Shown here piece by piece: positions 52,198 to 61,138 of a DNA stretch of 64,000 nt. Origin of the DNA: Achromobacter pulmonis (GTDB taxonomy: Bacteria > Pseudomonadota > Gammaproteobacteria > Burkholderiales > Burkholderiaceae_B); the NCBI RefSeq assembly GCF_002885955.2, contig NZ_POQS01000006.1, positions 426,637 through 490,636 of the forward strand. The letters run 5' to 3'. Each line of letters begins with the position of its first letter. Position 1 is the first letter of the stretch. The translations under genes and the position numbers were made by a program. Below the pieces are notes generated by a model. The model did not search any database, had not been told where the DNA came from, and saw nothing but the letters and a program-made list of their open reading frames with translations.

Positions 52198-53052
52198 ATG
52201 GCGAAGTTCTCCGTCTCGGAGCGGTTTGCCTGCAAGGTTCTCGGCCAGCATCGTTCGACCCAGCGCAAAAAGCCGCAAGGCCGGCCCGATGAAGAGGCGT
52301 TGACCTCCGACATCATCCGGCTCGCTTCCCGCTATGGCCGTTATGGCTATCGCAGGATCACGGCGATGCTGCGGTCTGAAGGCTGGACGGTGAACGCCAA
52401 GCGTGTCGAACGGATCTGGCGGCGGGAGGGGCTGAAGGTTCCCCAGAAGCAACCGAAGAAGGGGCGGCTCTGGTTGAATGACGGATCGTGCATCCGGCTT
52501 CGACCCGAGCATCCAAACCATGTCTGGTCCTATGACTTCGTCGAGGGTCGGACCCACGATGGCAGGAGATTCCGCATGCTCAACATCATCGACGAGTTCA
52601 CCAGGGAATGCCTTGCAATCCGCATCGATCGCAAGCTCAACTCGACCGACGTCATCGACGCCCTGTCGGACCTGTTCATCCTGCGTGGTGTGCCCGGCCA
52701 TGTCCGTTCCGACAACGGCCCGGAGTTCATCGCCAAGGCTGTACGGGAGTGGATCGTAGCCGTCGGCGCAAAGACAGCGTTCATCGAACCTGGAAGCCCT
52801 TGGGAGAACGGCTACTGCGAGAGCTTCAACTCGAAGCTCCGCGACGAACTGCTCGACGGTGAGATCTTCTACAGCCTCGCCGAGGCCAAGATCATCATCG
52901 AAGCCTGGCGGCGGTACTACAACACCGAGAGGCCACACTCGTCGCTTGGATACAAGCCACCGGCACCCGAGGCCATCATCTGGCCTGCGCCAGCAAGCGG
53001 AGCAGCACCGTCATCTGCCCAGGCAATAGCCCCAAGGCCGATCATGAACTAA
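52198..53052 (+). CDS. IS3-family transposase OrfB (DDE integrase core)
   Basis: A 284-residue rve-type catalytic subunit. The DDE residues lie in VWSYDFVEGRTHD, HVRSDNGPEFI and ENGYCESFNSKLRDELL, followed by the terminal YYNTERPHSSLGYKPP. It is shown from ATG 52198, but the functional product is normally the OrfAB frameshift fusion. The frame is intact. Confidence 0.93.
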   Translation: MAKFSVSERFACKVLGQHRSTQRKKPQGRPDEEALTSDIIRLASRYGRYGYRRITAMLRSEGWTVNAKRVERIWRREGLKVPQKQPKKGRLWLNDGSCIRLRPEHPNHVWSYDFVEGRTHDGRRFRMLNIIDEFTRECLAIRIDRKLNSTDVIDALSDLFILRGVPGHVRSDNGPEFIAKAVREWIVAVGAKTAFIEPGSPWENGYCESFNSKLRDELLDGEIFYSLAEAKIIIEAWRRYYNTERPHSSLGYKPPAPEAIIWPAPASGAAPSSAQAIAPRPIMN

Positions 53053-53090
53053 GATTGAAACCGGACCACCCTATGGGGTCAGGCCAGCTT

Positions 53091-54970
53091 CACTGACGAA
53101 GCGCTCAATGGAAAGAAAGTGGCAAAAACTGATGGATCCGTACCTTGGACATATAGTTGAGCAGGCAGTTCAAGTGCCTGTAATGATCAACTACAAGGTC
53201 GGAAAAAAAAGATTCCAAAAGATCCCCGACCAAGCTGATATTGCCCTAATTCTGAAAACCGAGTCGGTTCGAGCAAGTGAATGGTGCCCAACCTTCCAGT
53301 TGCCGGTTGGTTTTAATACCCGACAACCAATTGAGTCGCATGGATTGACTCATATTCATCATTTCTATACGGGAAGAAATCGCATCGCATTGGCTGCATT
53401 TAATTCCTTGTGCGAACACCCTCTGCTAAAGTCATTGGTGACAACCGTCGCTTTTCGCATAACGAAAAGGTATGGATTGACCTATCAGGCAGGCACTTGG
53501 GGGGCCGGGGGTGGGCCGACTAATGGCACTCTCTATATTCCCTCTCTCGTAAAAGAGCTGAATATGTTTGAGATGCTCGACAACGCAATCTCAAAAAATG
53601 AATCAAAGGCGGAAATTAAAGAGCTGAATGCAATATTGTCCACGCAATCAACGCAGGGGCTAAAACTTCCATCCAATTCAATTGATTATGCGTTCATAGA
53701 CCCACCTTTTGGCGCCAACATCATGTACTCAGAGCTAAATGCGCTTTGGGAGGGTTGGCTTGGCGCACTGACTGATGCCAAAGCGGAAGCAATCGAAAGT
53801 AAAGCACAGTCAAAATCGCTGAACGATTATCGAAGAATGATGACTGACGGATTAAGAAACGTCTATGAGGCACTCAAGCCAGGCCGTTGGGTCACCATCG
53901 AATTTTCAAATACACAAGCAAGTGTTTGGAATGCAATTCAAACGTCGCTGCAGGAAGCGGGGTTCGTTGTTGCCAACGTCGCAGCTCTTGATAAGCAGAA
54001 AGGGAGCTTTAAGGCCATTACAACAACAACTGCAGTAAAGCAGGATTTGGTGATTTCCGCGTACAAGCCAAATGGTGGCTTGGAAGACAGATTCGTGGAA
54101 TCGGGCGGTACCGAAGACTCGGTCTGGGATTTCGTCAGAACCCATCTTGGATACCTGCCGCGAGTGAAAGTTAAGGGCAGCGAGCTGGAGTTTATTGCCG
54201 AGCGCGATCCTCGGATCATCTTTGACCGCATGGTCGCATGGTTCGTCCGTCATAACGCGCCTGTGCCTATGTCCACTCATGAGTTTCAAGCGGGTTTGGT
54301 GCAGCGTTTCGTTGAGCGGGATGGAATGGTCTTTTTGCCGGATCAGGTCGCCGAGTACGACAAGAAGCGTATGCAGGTTGCCATTGCGCCTCAGATGGAA
54401 ATGTTTGTTTCCGATGAGCGCAGCGCGATTGACTGGTTGACCGATTTCTTGAAGCGTCGCCCGTCAACCTATCAAGAGGTTCACACCGACTTCATCAGCC
54501 AGCTCGGGGCAGGTTGGAAAAAGCACGAAGAGAAACCGGAACTTGCTGCGCTGCTTGAAGACAACTTTATTCAGTACGACGGCACAGGCGAGGTTCCGAG
54601 CCAGATCCACAGCTACCTTTCGACCAATCACAAGGATTTGCGCGGGCTGGAGAAGAACAGCCCAGCCCTTGTGGCCAAGGCCAAAGATCGCTGGTACGTG
54701 CCCGACCCCAACAAGGCGCAAGACCTGGAGAAGAAGCGCGAGAAGGCGCTGCTCAAGGAGTTCGACCAGTACCGGGCATTCACGGGGCGGCGTCTGAAGG
54801 AGTTCCGCTTGGAGGCGCTGCGCGCTGGTTTCAGAACGGCATGGGGCAGTAAGGACTATCAGACGATCATCGACATCGCCGCCAAAGTGCCCGACGCAGC
54901 GTTGCAAGAGGACGAAAAGCTGCTGACGCTGTACGACCTCGCCTTGACCCGTACCGAGGACGGGATTTGA
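53091..54970 (+). pseudogene. PglX 3' fragment
   Basis: Codes for about 625 residues of PglX. It has catalytic motif IV (YAFIDPPFGANIMYSELNALWEGWL), then KPGRWVTIEFSNTQASVWNAI, and a C-terminal target-recognition/partner region from about 54,150. An internal ATG at 53108 could start a C-terminal protein without motif I. GC content rises visibly after about 54,150, making the gene mosaic. Confidence 0.88.
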
Positions 54971-55239
54971 TGAGCCCGCCCATGCAGCACTTGCGCCAAA
55001 CCCTGGGGGCGAATTTGGCGCCGGAACAGGCGGATGCGCAGGCCAGGGAGCAAGTCGGGGCCAAGTTGGGACCAGGTCGGAACCAAGTCACCCCCGAAGC
55101 TACCCCCGAAGTCACCCCCGAAGTGCGGCGGATGTTGGCCGCTATAGCGGGTGAGGTGAGCCGTGGCGAAATCATGGCCAAGCTGGGGCTGAAGGACGAA
55201 TGCGCTTTCGAGAGCACTTACCGCAGCGAGGAACAGTAA
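54970..55239 (+). CDS. Small wHTH-like protein (Fic-type C-terminal remnant?)
   Basis: An 89-residue frame sharing one base with the pglX stop (TGATG). A repeated TPEATPEVTPEV linker is followed by VRRMLAAIAGEVSRGEIMAKLGLKDECAFESTYR, which looks like the C-terminal winged-helix segment found after Fic or Lhr-type domains (VTPQVxxLL...R.EIxxxLGL). It may be a true small DNA-binding accessory or the leftover of a larger gene. The 12-bp unit encoding TPEV/TPEA is tandemly repeated. Confidence 0.55.
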   Translation: MSPPMQHLRQTLGANLAPEQADAQAREQVGAKLGPGRNQVTPEATPEVTPEVRRMLAAIAGEVSRGEIMAKLGLKDECAFESTYRSEEQ

Positions 55240-56292
55240 ATGGCCAAACACCCGACCCAAAGCGAACAGGCGGTATCGCTGCTGCCCGTCCCTGAAGGCT
55301 ACGCGCTGTGGCTGGACGAACTGAAAAGCCGTATCCATGGCGCGCAGCAGCGCGCGGCACTGGCGGTCAATCGGGAGTTGGTGCAACTCTACTGGCAGAT
55401 TGGCCGTGACATCCTGCAGCGGCAGGCCGCGCAAGGCTGGGGCAGCAAGGTGATCGAGCGGCTGGCGCACGATTTGCGGGTGGCGTTTCCGGGCATGAAG
55501 GGGTTCTCGCGCGCCAACCTGATGTATATGCGGGCGTTTGCCGAGGCCTGGCCGGAGGCTGAAATTGTCCAACAGGCTGTTGGACAATTGCCTTGGGGCC
55601 ACAATCTGGTGCTGTTAGCCAAGCTGAAGGCGCCGGATATGCGCCTGGCCTACGCGCAGGCCGCCATCGAGCACGGCTGGTCGCGCAATGTGCTGAACAT
55701 CCATATCGAAACCCGGCGGCTGGAGCGCAGCGGCCAGGCCATCACCAATTTCGTCGAGCGCTTGCCTGCGCCGGGCAGCGATCTGGCGCAGCAGTCGCTC
55801 AAAGACCCTTACCTGTTCGATTTTCTCGATGTGGGCAGCGAGGCCGACGAGCGCGAGATCGAATCGGCACTGGTCAAACACATCACCCAGTTTCTGCTGG
55901 AGCTGGGCGCAGGCTTTGCCTTTGTCGGGCAGCAGGTGCACCTGGAAGTGGGCGGCGATGACTTCTTCATCGACCTGCTGTTCTACCACCTCAAGCTACG
56001 CTGTTATGTGGTCATCGAGCTGAAGGCCGAGAAGTTCAAGCCCGAGCACCTGGGGCAGCTGAGTTTTTACATCACGGCAGTGGATCGGCAGATCAAAGCC
56101 GAGCAGGATGCGCCCACCATCGGCCTGCTGCTGTGCAAAAGCAAGAACGAAGTGGTGGCCGAATACGCCTTGGGCGACAAAACCCAGCCCATGGGCGTGG
56201 CCGAATACAAGCTGCTGGAATCCTTGCCCAAGGAACTGCAAACCAATCTGCCCAGCATCGAGCAGATCGAACGCGAGTTGGGTGGACAGTGA
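55240..56292 (+). CDS. PDDEXK nuclease domain protein (DUF1016/YhcG family)
   Basis: A 350-residue protein with an N-terminal DUF1016-N region (YALWLDELKSRIHGAQQRAALAVNRELVQLYWQIGRDI; RANLMYMRAFAEAWP; QLPWGHNLVLLAKL) and a C-terminal PDDEXK core whose active site is FFIDLLFYH...YVVIELKAEKF (Asp about 243, Glu-x-Lys about 257-259). Family members associate with type I R-M and BREX loci. It lies between pglX and brxHII, overlapping the latter by 4 bp. Its substrate is unknown. Confidence 0.88.
   Translation: MAKHPTQSEQAVSLLPVPEGYALWLDELKSRIHGAQQRAALAVNRELVQLYWQIGRDILQRQAAQGWGSKVIERLAHDLRVAFPGMKGFSRANLMYMRAFAEAWPEAEIVQQAVGQLPWGHNLVLLAKLKAPDMRLAYAQAAIEHGWSRNVLNIHIETRRLERSGQAITNFVERLPAPGSDLAQQSLKDPYLFDFLDVGSEADEREIESALVKHITQFLLELGAGFAFVGQQVHLEVGGDDFFIDLLFYHLKLRCYVVIELKAEKFKPEHLGQLSFYITAVDRQIKAEQDAPTIGLLLCKSKNEVVAEYALGDKTQPMGVAEYKLLESLPKELQTNLPSIEQIERELGGQ
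55563..55589. repeat. 12-bp perfect palindrome inside the DUF1016 gene
   Basis: AATTGTCCAACA and TGTTGGACAATT with a 3-nt GGC loop, encoding part of EIVQQAVGQLPW. It would form a strong DNA cruciform or mRNA hairpin. Confidence 0.8.
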
Positions 56293-59099
56293 GCAACGGA
56301 ACCAAATTCACCATCGGCGACTGGTGCTGGTTCACCCGGCAGGCATCGCCGTGCCGGGTGATCGAGCGGCAGAATGTGTGGGGCGAGGTGGCCTACCGCG
56401 TCTGGCTACCCGCCAAGGACGCGGTGGTACGTGCACGGGCGCTTGATCTGGCCGCGCTGGAAAGCGTGCGCCCCAATGTGGAGCAGATTCTGCACACCAC
56501 GGCGGCAGCCAAGCTGCTGGATGCGCTGGAGGACAACCTGCTGTTGGCGCCGATCCAGTCCAGCGTGGTGCCGCTGCCGCACCAGCTCTACGCACTGAAC
56601 CGCGCCATCAGCCGCGACCGTATCCGCTACCTGCTGGCCGATGAGGTGGGCCTGGGCAAGACCATCGAGGCCGGTCTGGTGCTGCGCGAGTTGAAATTGC
56701 GTGGCCGGGTGAAGCGCATCCTGGTGGTGGCGCCCAAGGGGCTGGTACGCCAGTGGCAGGCGGAAATGCGCCTGCACTTTGGCGAGACGCTTCAGTTCAT
56801 CGAGCCGTCCGAGTTGTCGGCCTTCCGGCAGTGGCGCAGCGGTGGCGCGGGCGAGGAAGATAACCTGTGGCGCATGCACGACCAGGTAATTTGCTCGCTG
56901 GACTCCGTGAAGCCCATGGAAAGTCGGCGCGGCTGGAGCCTGGAGCAACTCAACACCTACAACCGCGAGCGCTTCGAGGACCTGATCTCGGCGTCGTGGG
57001 ATCTGGTCATCATCGACGAAGCCCACCGCATGGGCGGCAGTACCGAGCAGGTCGCCCGCTACAAGTTGGGCGCTGCGCTAGCCGAGGCATCGCCCTATCT
57101 CTTGCTGCTGTCGGCCACGCCGCACCAGGGCAAAACTGACCAGTTCATGCGGCTGATGCAGTTGCTGGATCGGGAAGCCTTCCCGGATGAGGGCAGCGTC
57201 AACCGTGAGCGGGTGCGGCCTTTCGTGATTCGCACCGAGAAGCGCGCATCGATCAACGCCGAAGGCCAGCCGCTGTTCAAGCCGCGCGTGACCCGGCTAA
57301 AGGCAGTGGCTTGGCAGGCACGCCACGGCGCGCAACAGCGCCTGTATGAGGCGGTGACCGACTATGTGCGCCACGGCTACAACCAGGCCATGGCGGCCAA
57401 GCAGCGCCACATCGGCTTTTTGATGATCCTGATGCAGCGGCTGGTGACATCCAGCACAGCGGCCATCCGCACCACGCTGGAAAAGCGCCAGGCCCTGCTC
57501 GATGCGCCGCAGCCCCAGGCCAACCTGTTTGAGCACACCAGCACCGACGAATGGGCAGACCTCGACGGCCAGTCTCAGGTGGATCTGGCTATGCAGTCCA
57601 GTGGCTGGGAGCTGGAGAAGTCCGAAGTCGAGATGCTGCTGGAACTGGCCCGCGAAACCGAGGCCGCCGGCACCGACGCCAAGGCTGAAGCGCTGCTGGA
57701 GCTGATCTACAAGCTGCAGCAAGAAGAAGGCGATCCGGCGCTGAAGGTGCTGATCTTCACCGAGTTCGTGCCCACCCAAGCCATGCTGGCCGACTTCCTG
57801 GAAAGCCGTGGTTTCTCGGTGACGACGCTCAACGGCAGCATGGATCTGGAAGCGCGCACCCGTGCGCAGCAGGCGTTCTCCAAGGATGTGCGCGTGCTGA
57901 TCTCGACGGATGCCGGTGGTGAAGGTCTGAACCTGCAGTTCTGCCATGTCATCGTCAACTTCGACATGCCGTGGAACCCAATGCGGATCGAGCAGCGCAT
58001 TGGCCGGGTGGACCGTATCGGCCAGAAACATGTGGTGCGTGCCATCAACTTCGTGCTTGAAGACACGGTAGAGCACCGCGTGCGCCAAGTGCTGGAAGAA
58101 AAACTGGAGGTCATCGCGCAGGAGTTCGGCGTCGATAAGGCGGCCGACGTGATGGACTCGGTCGAAGCTGACCCGATCTTCGACGAGCTGTTCGTTCACG
58201 GCCTGCAGAACCCGGAAGCCATCGAGCAGGAGTGCGACGCGGTGGTGTCCCAACTACGATCCACCCTGTCAGAGTCCCAGAACAACAGCGATCTGCTCAC
58301 CACCGAGCACGATCTGGACGCCGAGGATGCCCGCAAGTGGCGTGATCACCCGGCGCAGTTCTGGCTGGAGCGCGCCATCATCAACGGGCTGGCTGCGCGC
58401 GGCGGTTCGGCAACGAAGGCTGGCAAAGCGTGGCGGGTGAAGTGGGCGGACGGCAGCGAGTCGGCCCAGGCCTGTTTTGACGCGCGCACGGCGGATGAGA
58501 ACCCGGAGTTGGAATGGGTCACCATGGAAGACCCCCGCGCTCGGGCTGTGATCAGCGAGCTGCCGCGCTTTGTCGCCGGGCAGCCGCTGCCGGTGATCCG
58601 CGTGACGGGTTTGCCGGATTCGGTGCGCGGCATCTGGTCGCTATGGGAAATCAGCCTGGCTGCTGAAGGTTTAAGCCGCAAGCGCTTCCTTCCAGTGTTC
58701 ATCAACGAAGAAGGCCGCCCCTTCGTGCCGACCGCCAAGCGCGTCTGGGATCTGCTGCTGACTGAATCTGTAGACGTGCATGCCGTGACCAGTGCCGAGG
58801 CGTCGGCGAAGTTGTTTGAAGCATCCCACGCCGCGGCCAGTACCCAGGGTGAGCGGATCTTCACCGAGCTGCTGACCGAACACCGCGCCCGGTTGAAGGA
58901 AGAACGCGAACGGGCGCTGTATGCCTTCGAGGCCCGGAGCCAGGCCATTGGACGAATCGGCCTGCCCGCCGTGCGCGAGCACCGCCGCAAGCGGCTGCAA
59001 CAGGAACACGATGCACGCATGGCCGCCCTGGACGACATGGATGCCAGCGTGCCGGATTTGAACGCCGTGATGATGGTGCGCGTCGGAGGTGAGGCATGA
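56289..59099 (+). CDS. brxHII: BREX-3 SNF2-type helicase BrxHII
   Basis: A 936-residue SNF2-family helicase. After an N-terminal KFTIGDWCWFTRQ domain, Walker A is ADEVGLGKTIEAGL (about residues 117-130), Walker B is IIDEAHRMGG (about 241), motif III is LLSATPHQGKTDQFMRLM, and the second RecA lobe carries STDAGGEGLNLQ (about 539) and IEQRIGRVDRIGQ (about 567). GTG 56289 overlaps the DUF1016 stop (GTGA) and is the natural start; an in-frame start 52 codons earlier reads within that gene. It is the helicase component of BREX type 3. Confidence 0.92.
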   Translation: MSNGTKFTIGDWCWFTRQASPCRVIERQNVWGEVAYRVWLPAKDAVVRARALDLAALESVRPNVEQILHTTAAAKLLDALEDNLLLAPIQSSVVPLPHQLYALNRAISRDRIRYLLADEVGLGKTIEAGLVLRELKLRGRVKRILVVAPKGLVRQWQAEMRLHFGETLQFIEPSELSAFRQWRSGGAGEEDNLWRMHDQVICSLDSVKPMESRRGWSLEQLNTYNRERFEDLISASWDLVIIDEAHRMGGSTEQVARYKLGAALAEASPYLLLLSATPHQGKTDQFMRLMQLLDREAFPDEGSVNRERVRPFVIRTEKRASINAEGQPLFKPRVTRLKAVAWQARHGAQQRLYEAVTDYVRHGYNQAMAAKQRHIGFLMILMQRLVTSSTAAIRTTLEKRQALLDAPQPQANLFEHTSTDEWADLDGQSQVDLAMQSSGWELEKSEVEMLLELARETEAAGTDAKAEALLELIYKLQQEEGDPALKVLIFTEFVPTQAMLADFLESRGFSVTTLNGSMDLEARTRAQQAFSKDVRVLISTDAGGEGLNLQFCHVIVNFDMPWNPMRIEQRIGRVDRIGQKHVVRAINFVLEDTVEHRVRQVLEEKLEVIAQEFGVDKAADVMDSVEADPIFDELFVHGLQNPEAIEQECDAVVSQLRSTLSESQNNSDLLTTEHDLDAEDARKWRDHPAQFWLERAIINGLAARGGSATKAGKAWRVKWADGSESAQACFDARTADENPELEWVTMEDPRARAVISELPRFVAGQPLPVIRVTGLPDSVRGIWSLWEISLAAEGLSRKRFLPVFINEEGRPFVPTAKRVWDLLLTESVDVHAVTSAEASAKLFEASHAAASTQGERIFTELLTEHRARLKEERERALYAFEARSQAIGRIGLPAVREHRRKRLQQEHDARMAALDDMDASVPDLNAVMMVRVGGEA

Positions 59100-61138
59100 G
59101 CCTTTGGACGGAACGCATCCTGAGTCACTTCACGGTCGATCTCACCCGACTGTGGGTGGCCTGCGACCCCGACGATGTGCTGCTGGACGAAAAGCTGCTA
59201 ACCGAACTGCGCAGCCGAGGCTTCGAGCTGATGCTGTACGAAGACCCATTTGCCTTCCGTGCGGAGTACGAGGAACGCTACCGCGCAGCATGGGATAGTG
59301 GTGAGCAAGGGCCAGCGCCTTCGTTGGTTCTGCATTTGCGCAGAGCCGATGCGAATGCCTTGCCGTGGGACATCGTGCATCACGGGCGTGTGGTTCGGCT
59401 CAGTCTTGCTGAGATTTTCCCCAGGCTGGCATACAGCGCGGTGCAGCAAGTCGAGCCGGAGCATTTTGCCGGGCTGTTTCATGCCCACCAGACCGAATTG
59501 CAGTCTGCGCGGGGCGAGAGCGAATCGAAGGACTTCATCCTCGAACACGTCTACCAGCTTGCGCCCAGGTCTATCCGTACCCCGGTGGACTTCTGGCGCG
59601 AGCTGCTGCGGATGCACTTTGCCAACCGCTCGTTGCCACCGCTGTTCGCCCAGCACGCGGCAAGCATCATCCAGGGCAAGGGATTATTCGCAGACCTGCC
59701 CGTCGCCACCTGGCTGACTTCCAAGAGTGCGTTGCTGCGCGTGGTGCAGGATGCGTGGTATCGCTACCTGACGACCCTGGGCCTTGATGGCACGCGTACA
59801 GGGGAGCCACCACCACCCGCTTATGTTGAGAAAGACGGCGTCGCCAGGATCGAAATTCCGTTCGACCACTCCGATGTGCAGGTGCTGGTCGATTCCATGT
59901 TTCTCGACGGCAGCTTGCATCCGCTGGCAGTGCACAGCGTTCCGGCAGGGATGCCGAGCTGGATCAAGGCCGGCATTGTTCAGGACCCGGCGGCGCTGCA
60001 GGCTTTGGTGCTCAAAGGCATCGATGGCCTGATCGAGACGACGCCAACGGCGGCCTCTTCGCACAAGGACTGGAGCGAGTTCGCCAAGCGTTACGGTGAA
60101 ATCCTGGCCCGCACGCAGGGCCTGCCGGGCACCGAAGGCAGCGCGAGCCTGCCGACCATGTCTCAACAGATCGGGGAGCGGATCAAGACCTTGCAGGCGC
60201 AATCAGACGAACATCTGCAAGCCTGGGTCGCGGCCAAGCATTACGCCGACCTGATCCTGCAGCCGGTGACCAAAGGCCCGGTGATGGTGCACCACGTGCC
60301 GCGCTTCTTGCGCCATCGGCGATCCGCAGGGGAAACCAAGCTCGCTTTGCTGGTCTTCGACGGGCTGGCCTTCGACCAGTGGGTGCAGATACGCGAGCGG
60401 CTGATTGCCACCACAAAACGCTTCGCATTTGACGAGGGAACCGCGTTCGCATGGCTGCCGACCGTGACATCAGTGTCGCGCCAGGCACTGTTCTCCGGCC
60501 TGAAGCCGCGCGAGTTCGAGGACTCCATCGACCGCACGGACAAGGAGGAATCCTTGTGGAAGACGTTTTGGCAGAACGAAGGCGTCAACTCGAATGAGGT
60601 GATGTATCGGCGCGCACTGCGCCAAGTCGGTCAGCTCGATGCACTGGAAGCCGATTTGATCGACCGGCGGCCGAAGGTCGTGGGCCTGGTCATCGATGAG
60701 GTGGATGAGCGGCTCCACAAGGAACGGTCCAAGAAAGACGTGGCGATGTGGATCGGCAACTGGCTGACGACCGGTTTCGTTGACCGGCTGTTTTCGATGC
60801 TGCTGGACAAGGGATTTCACATCTACCTCACGGCGGACCACGGCAACGTGGAGTCCACCGGCGTCGGCAGACCTAACCAGGGCGTGATTGCCGAGACGCG
60901 CGGCGAGCGCGTGCGGGTGTATCGGAGTGAGCCATTGCTGGCCGACTCCGCAGCGGCCTATCCCAACACGGTCAGGCTGGACGTCGCAGGCCTTCCCGCG
61001 AATTTCATGCCCCTGTTCGCAGGCGGACGAACCGCCTTCGTGCCGGAGGGCGACCAGGTGGTGGTCCACGGCGGGGTGTCGGTCGAAGAACTGATCGTGC
61101 CCTTTGTGAAAGTCAGTTATGTGATAGGTACCGAATGA
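59096..61138 (+). CDS. pglZ: BREX-3 phosphatase-like protein PglZ
   Basis: A 680-residue PglZ. The alkaline-phosphatase-like core has the metal site LLVFDGLAFDQWVQI (about residues 416-430), TSVSRQALFSGLKPREFE (about 460) and IYLTADHGNVESTG (about 577-590). PglZ is the signature protein of every BREX type. ATG 59096 overlaps the brxHII stop (ATGA), and GGAGG lies just upstream. The length fits type 3 PglZ. Confidence 0.93.
   Translation: MSLWTERILSHFTVDLTRLWVACDPDDVLLDEKLLTELRSRGFELMLYEDPFAFRAEYEERYRAAWDSGEQGPAPSLVLHLRRADANALPWDIVHHGRVVRLSLAEIFPRLAYSAVQQVEPEHFAGLFHAHQTELQSARGESESKDFILEHVYQLAPRSIRTPVDFWRELLRMHFANRSLPPLFAQHAASIIQGKGLFADLPVATWLTSKSALLRVVQDAWYRYLTTLGLDGTRTGEPPPPAYVEKDGVARIEIPFDHSDVQVLVDSMFLDGSLHPLAVHSVPAGMPSWIKAGIVQDPAALQALVLKGIDGLIETTPTAASSHKDWSEFAKRYGEILARTQGLPGTEGSASLPTMSQQIGERIKTLQAQSDEHLQAWVAAKHYADLILQPVTKGPVMVHHVPRFLRHRRSAGETKLALLVFDGLAFDQWVQIRERLIATTKRFAFDEGTAFAWLPTVTSVSRQALFSGLKPREFEDSIDRTDKEESLWKTFWQNEGVNSNEVMYRRALRQVGQLDALEADLIDRRPKVVGLVIDEVDERLHKERSKKDVAMWIGNWLTTGFVDRLFSMLLDKGFHIYLTADHGNVESTGVGRPNQGVIAETRGERVRVYRSEPLLADSAAAYPNTVRLDVAGLPANFMPLFAGGRTAFVPEGDQVVVHGGVSVEELIVPFVKVSYVIGTE

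Larger units (their letters stand above)
51820..53086 (+). mobile_element. IS3-family insertion sequence (IS407 group-like)
   Basis: 1267 bp flanked by GCTT direct repeats at 51816-51819 and 53087-53090. Its ends are imperfect inverted repeats, TGGTCTGCCCCCTG at the left and TGGCCTGACCCCAT on the opposite strand at the right. It has the usual orfA/orfB pair. 4-bp duplications and this end pattern fit the IS407 group. It sits 156 bp from the IS5 copy, inside the same gene. Confidence 0.9.
49659..54970 (+). pseudogene. pglX: BREX-3 DNA methyltransferase PglX, split by two insertion sequences
   Basis: The BREX methyltransferase is spread over 49659-50463, 51664-51819 and 53091-54970. Joining the pieces and dropping one copy of each 4-bp target duplication gives 2841 bases, 947 codons ending in TGA, with no frameshift or stop. 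Motif I is DLVQDAFAGSGATGIAAQLC (5' piece), a zinc ribbon CPEC...CPSC is in the middle piece, and catalytic motif IV is YAFIDPPFGANIMYSELN (3' piece). An N-terminal SDPPYYTACPNPF also occurs. The order resembles N6/N4-type methylases (PglXI) of type 3 BREX. As it stands the product cannot be made, so host modification by this system should be lost. Confidence 0.9.
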
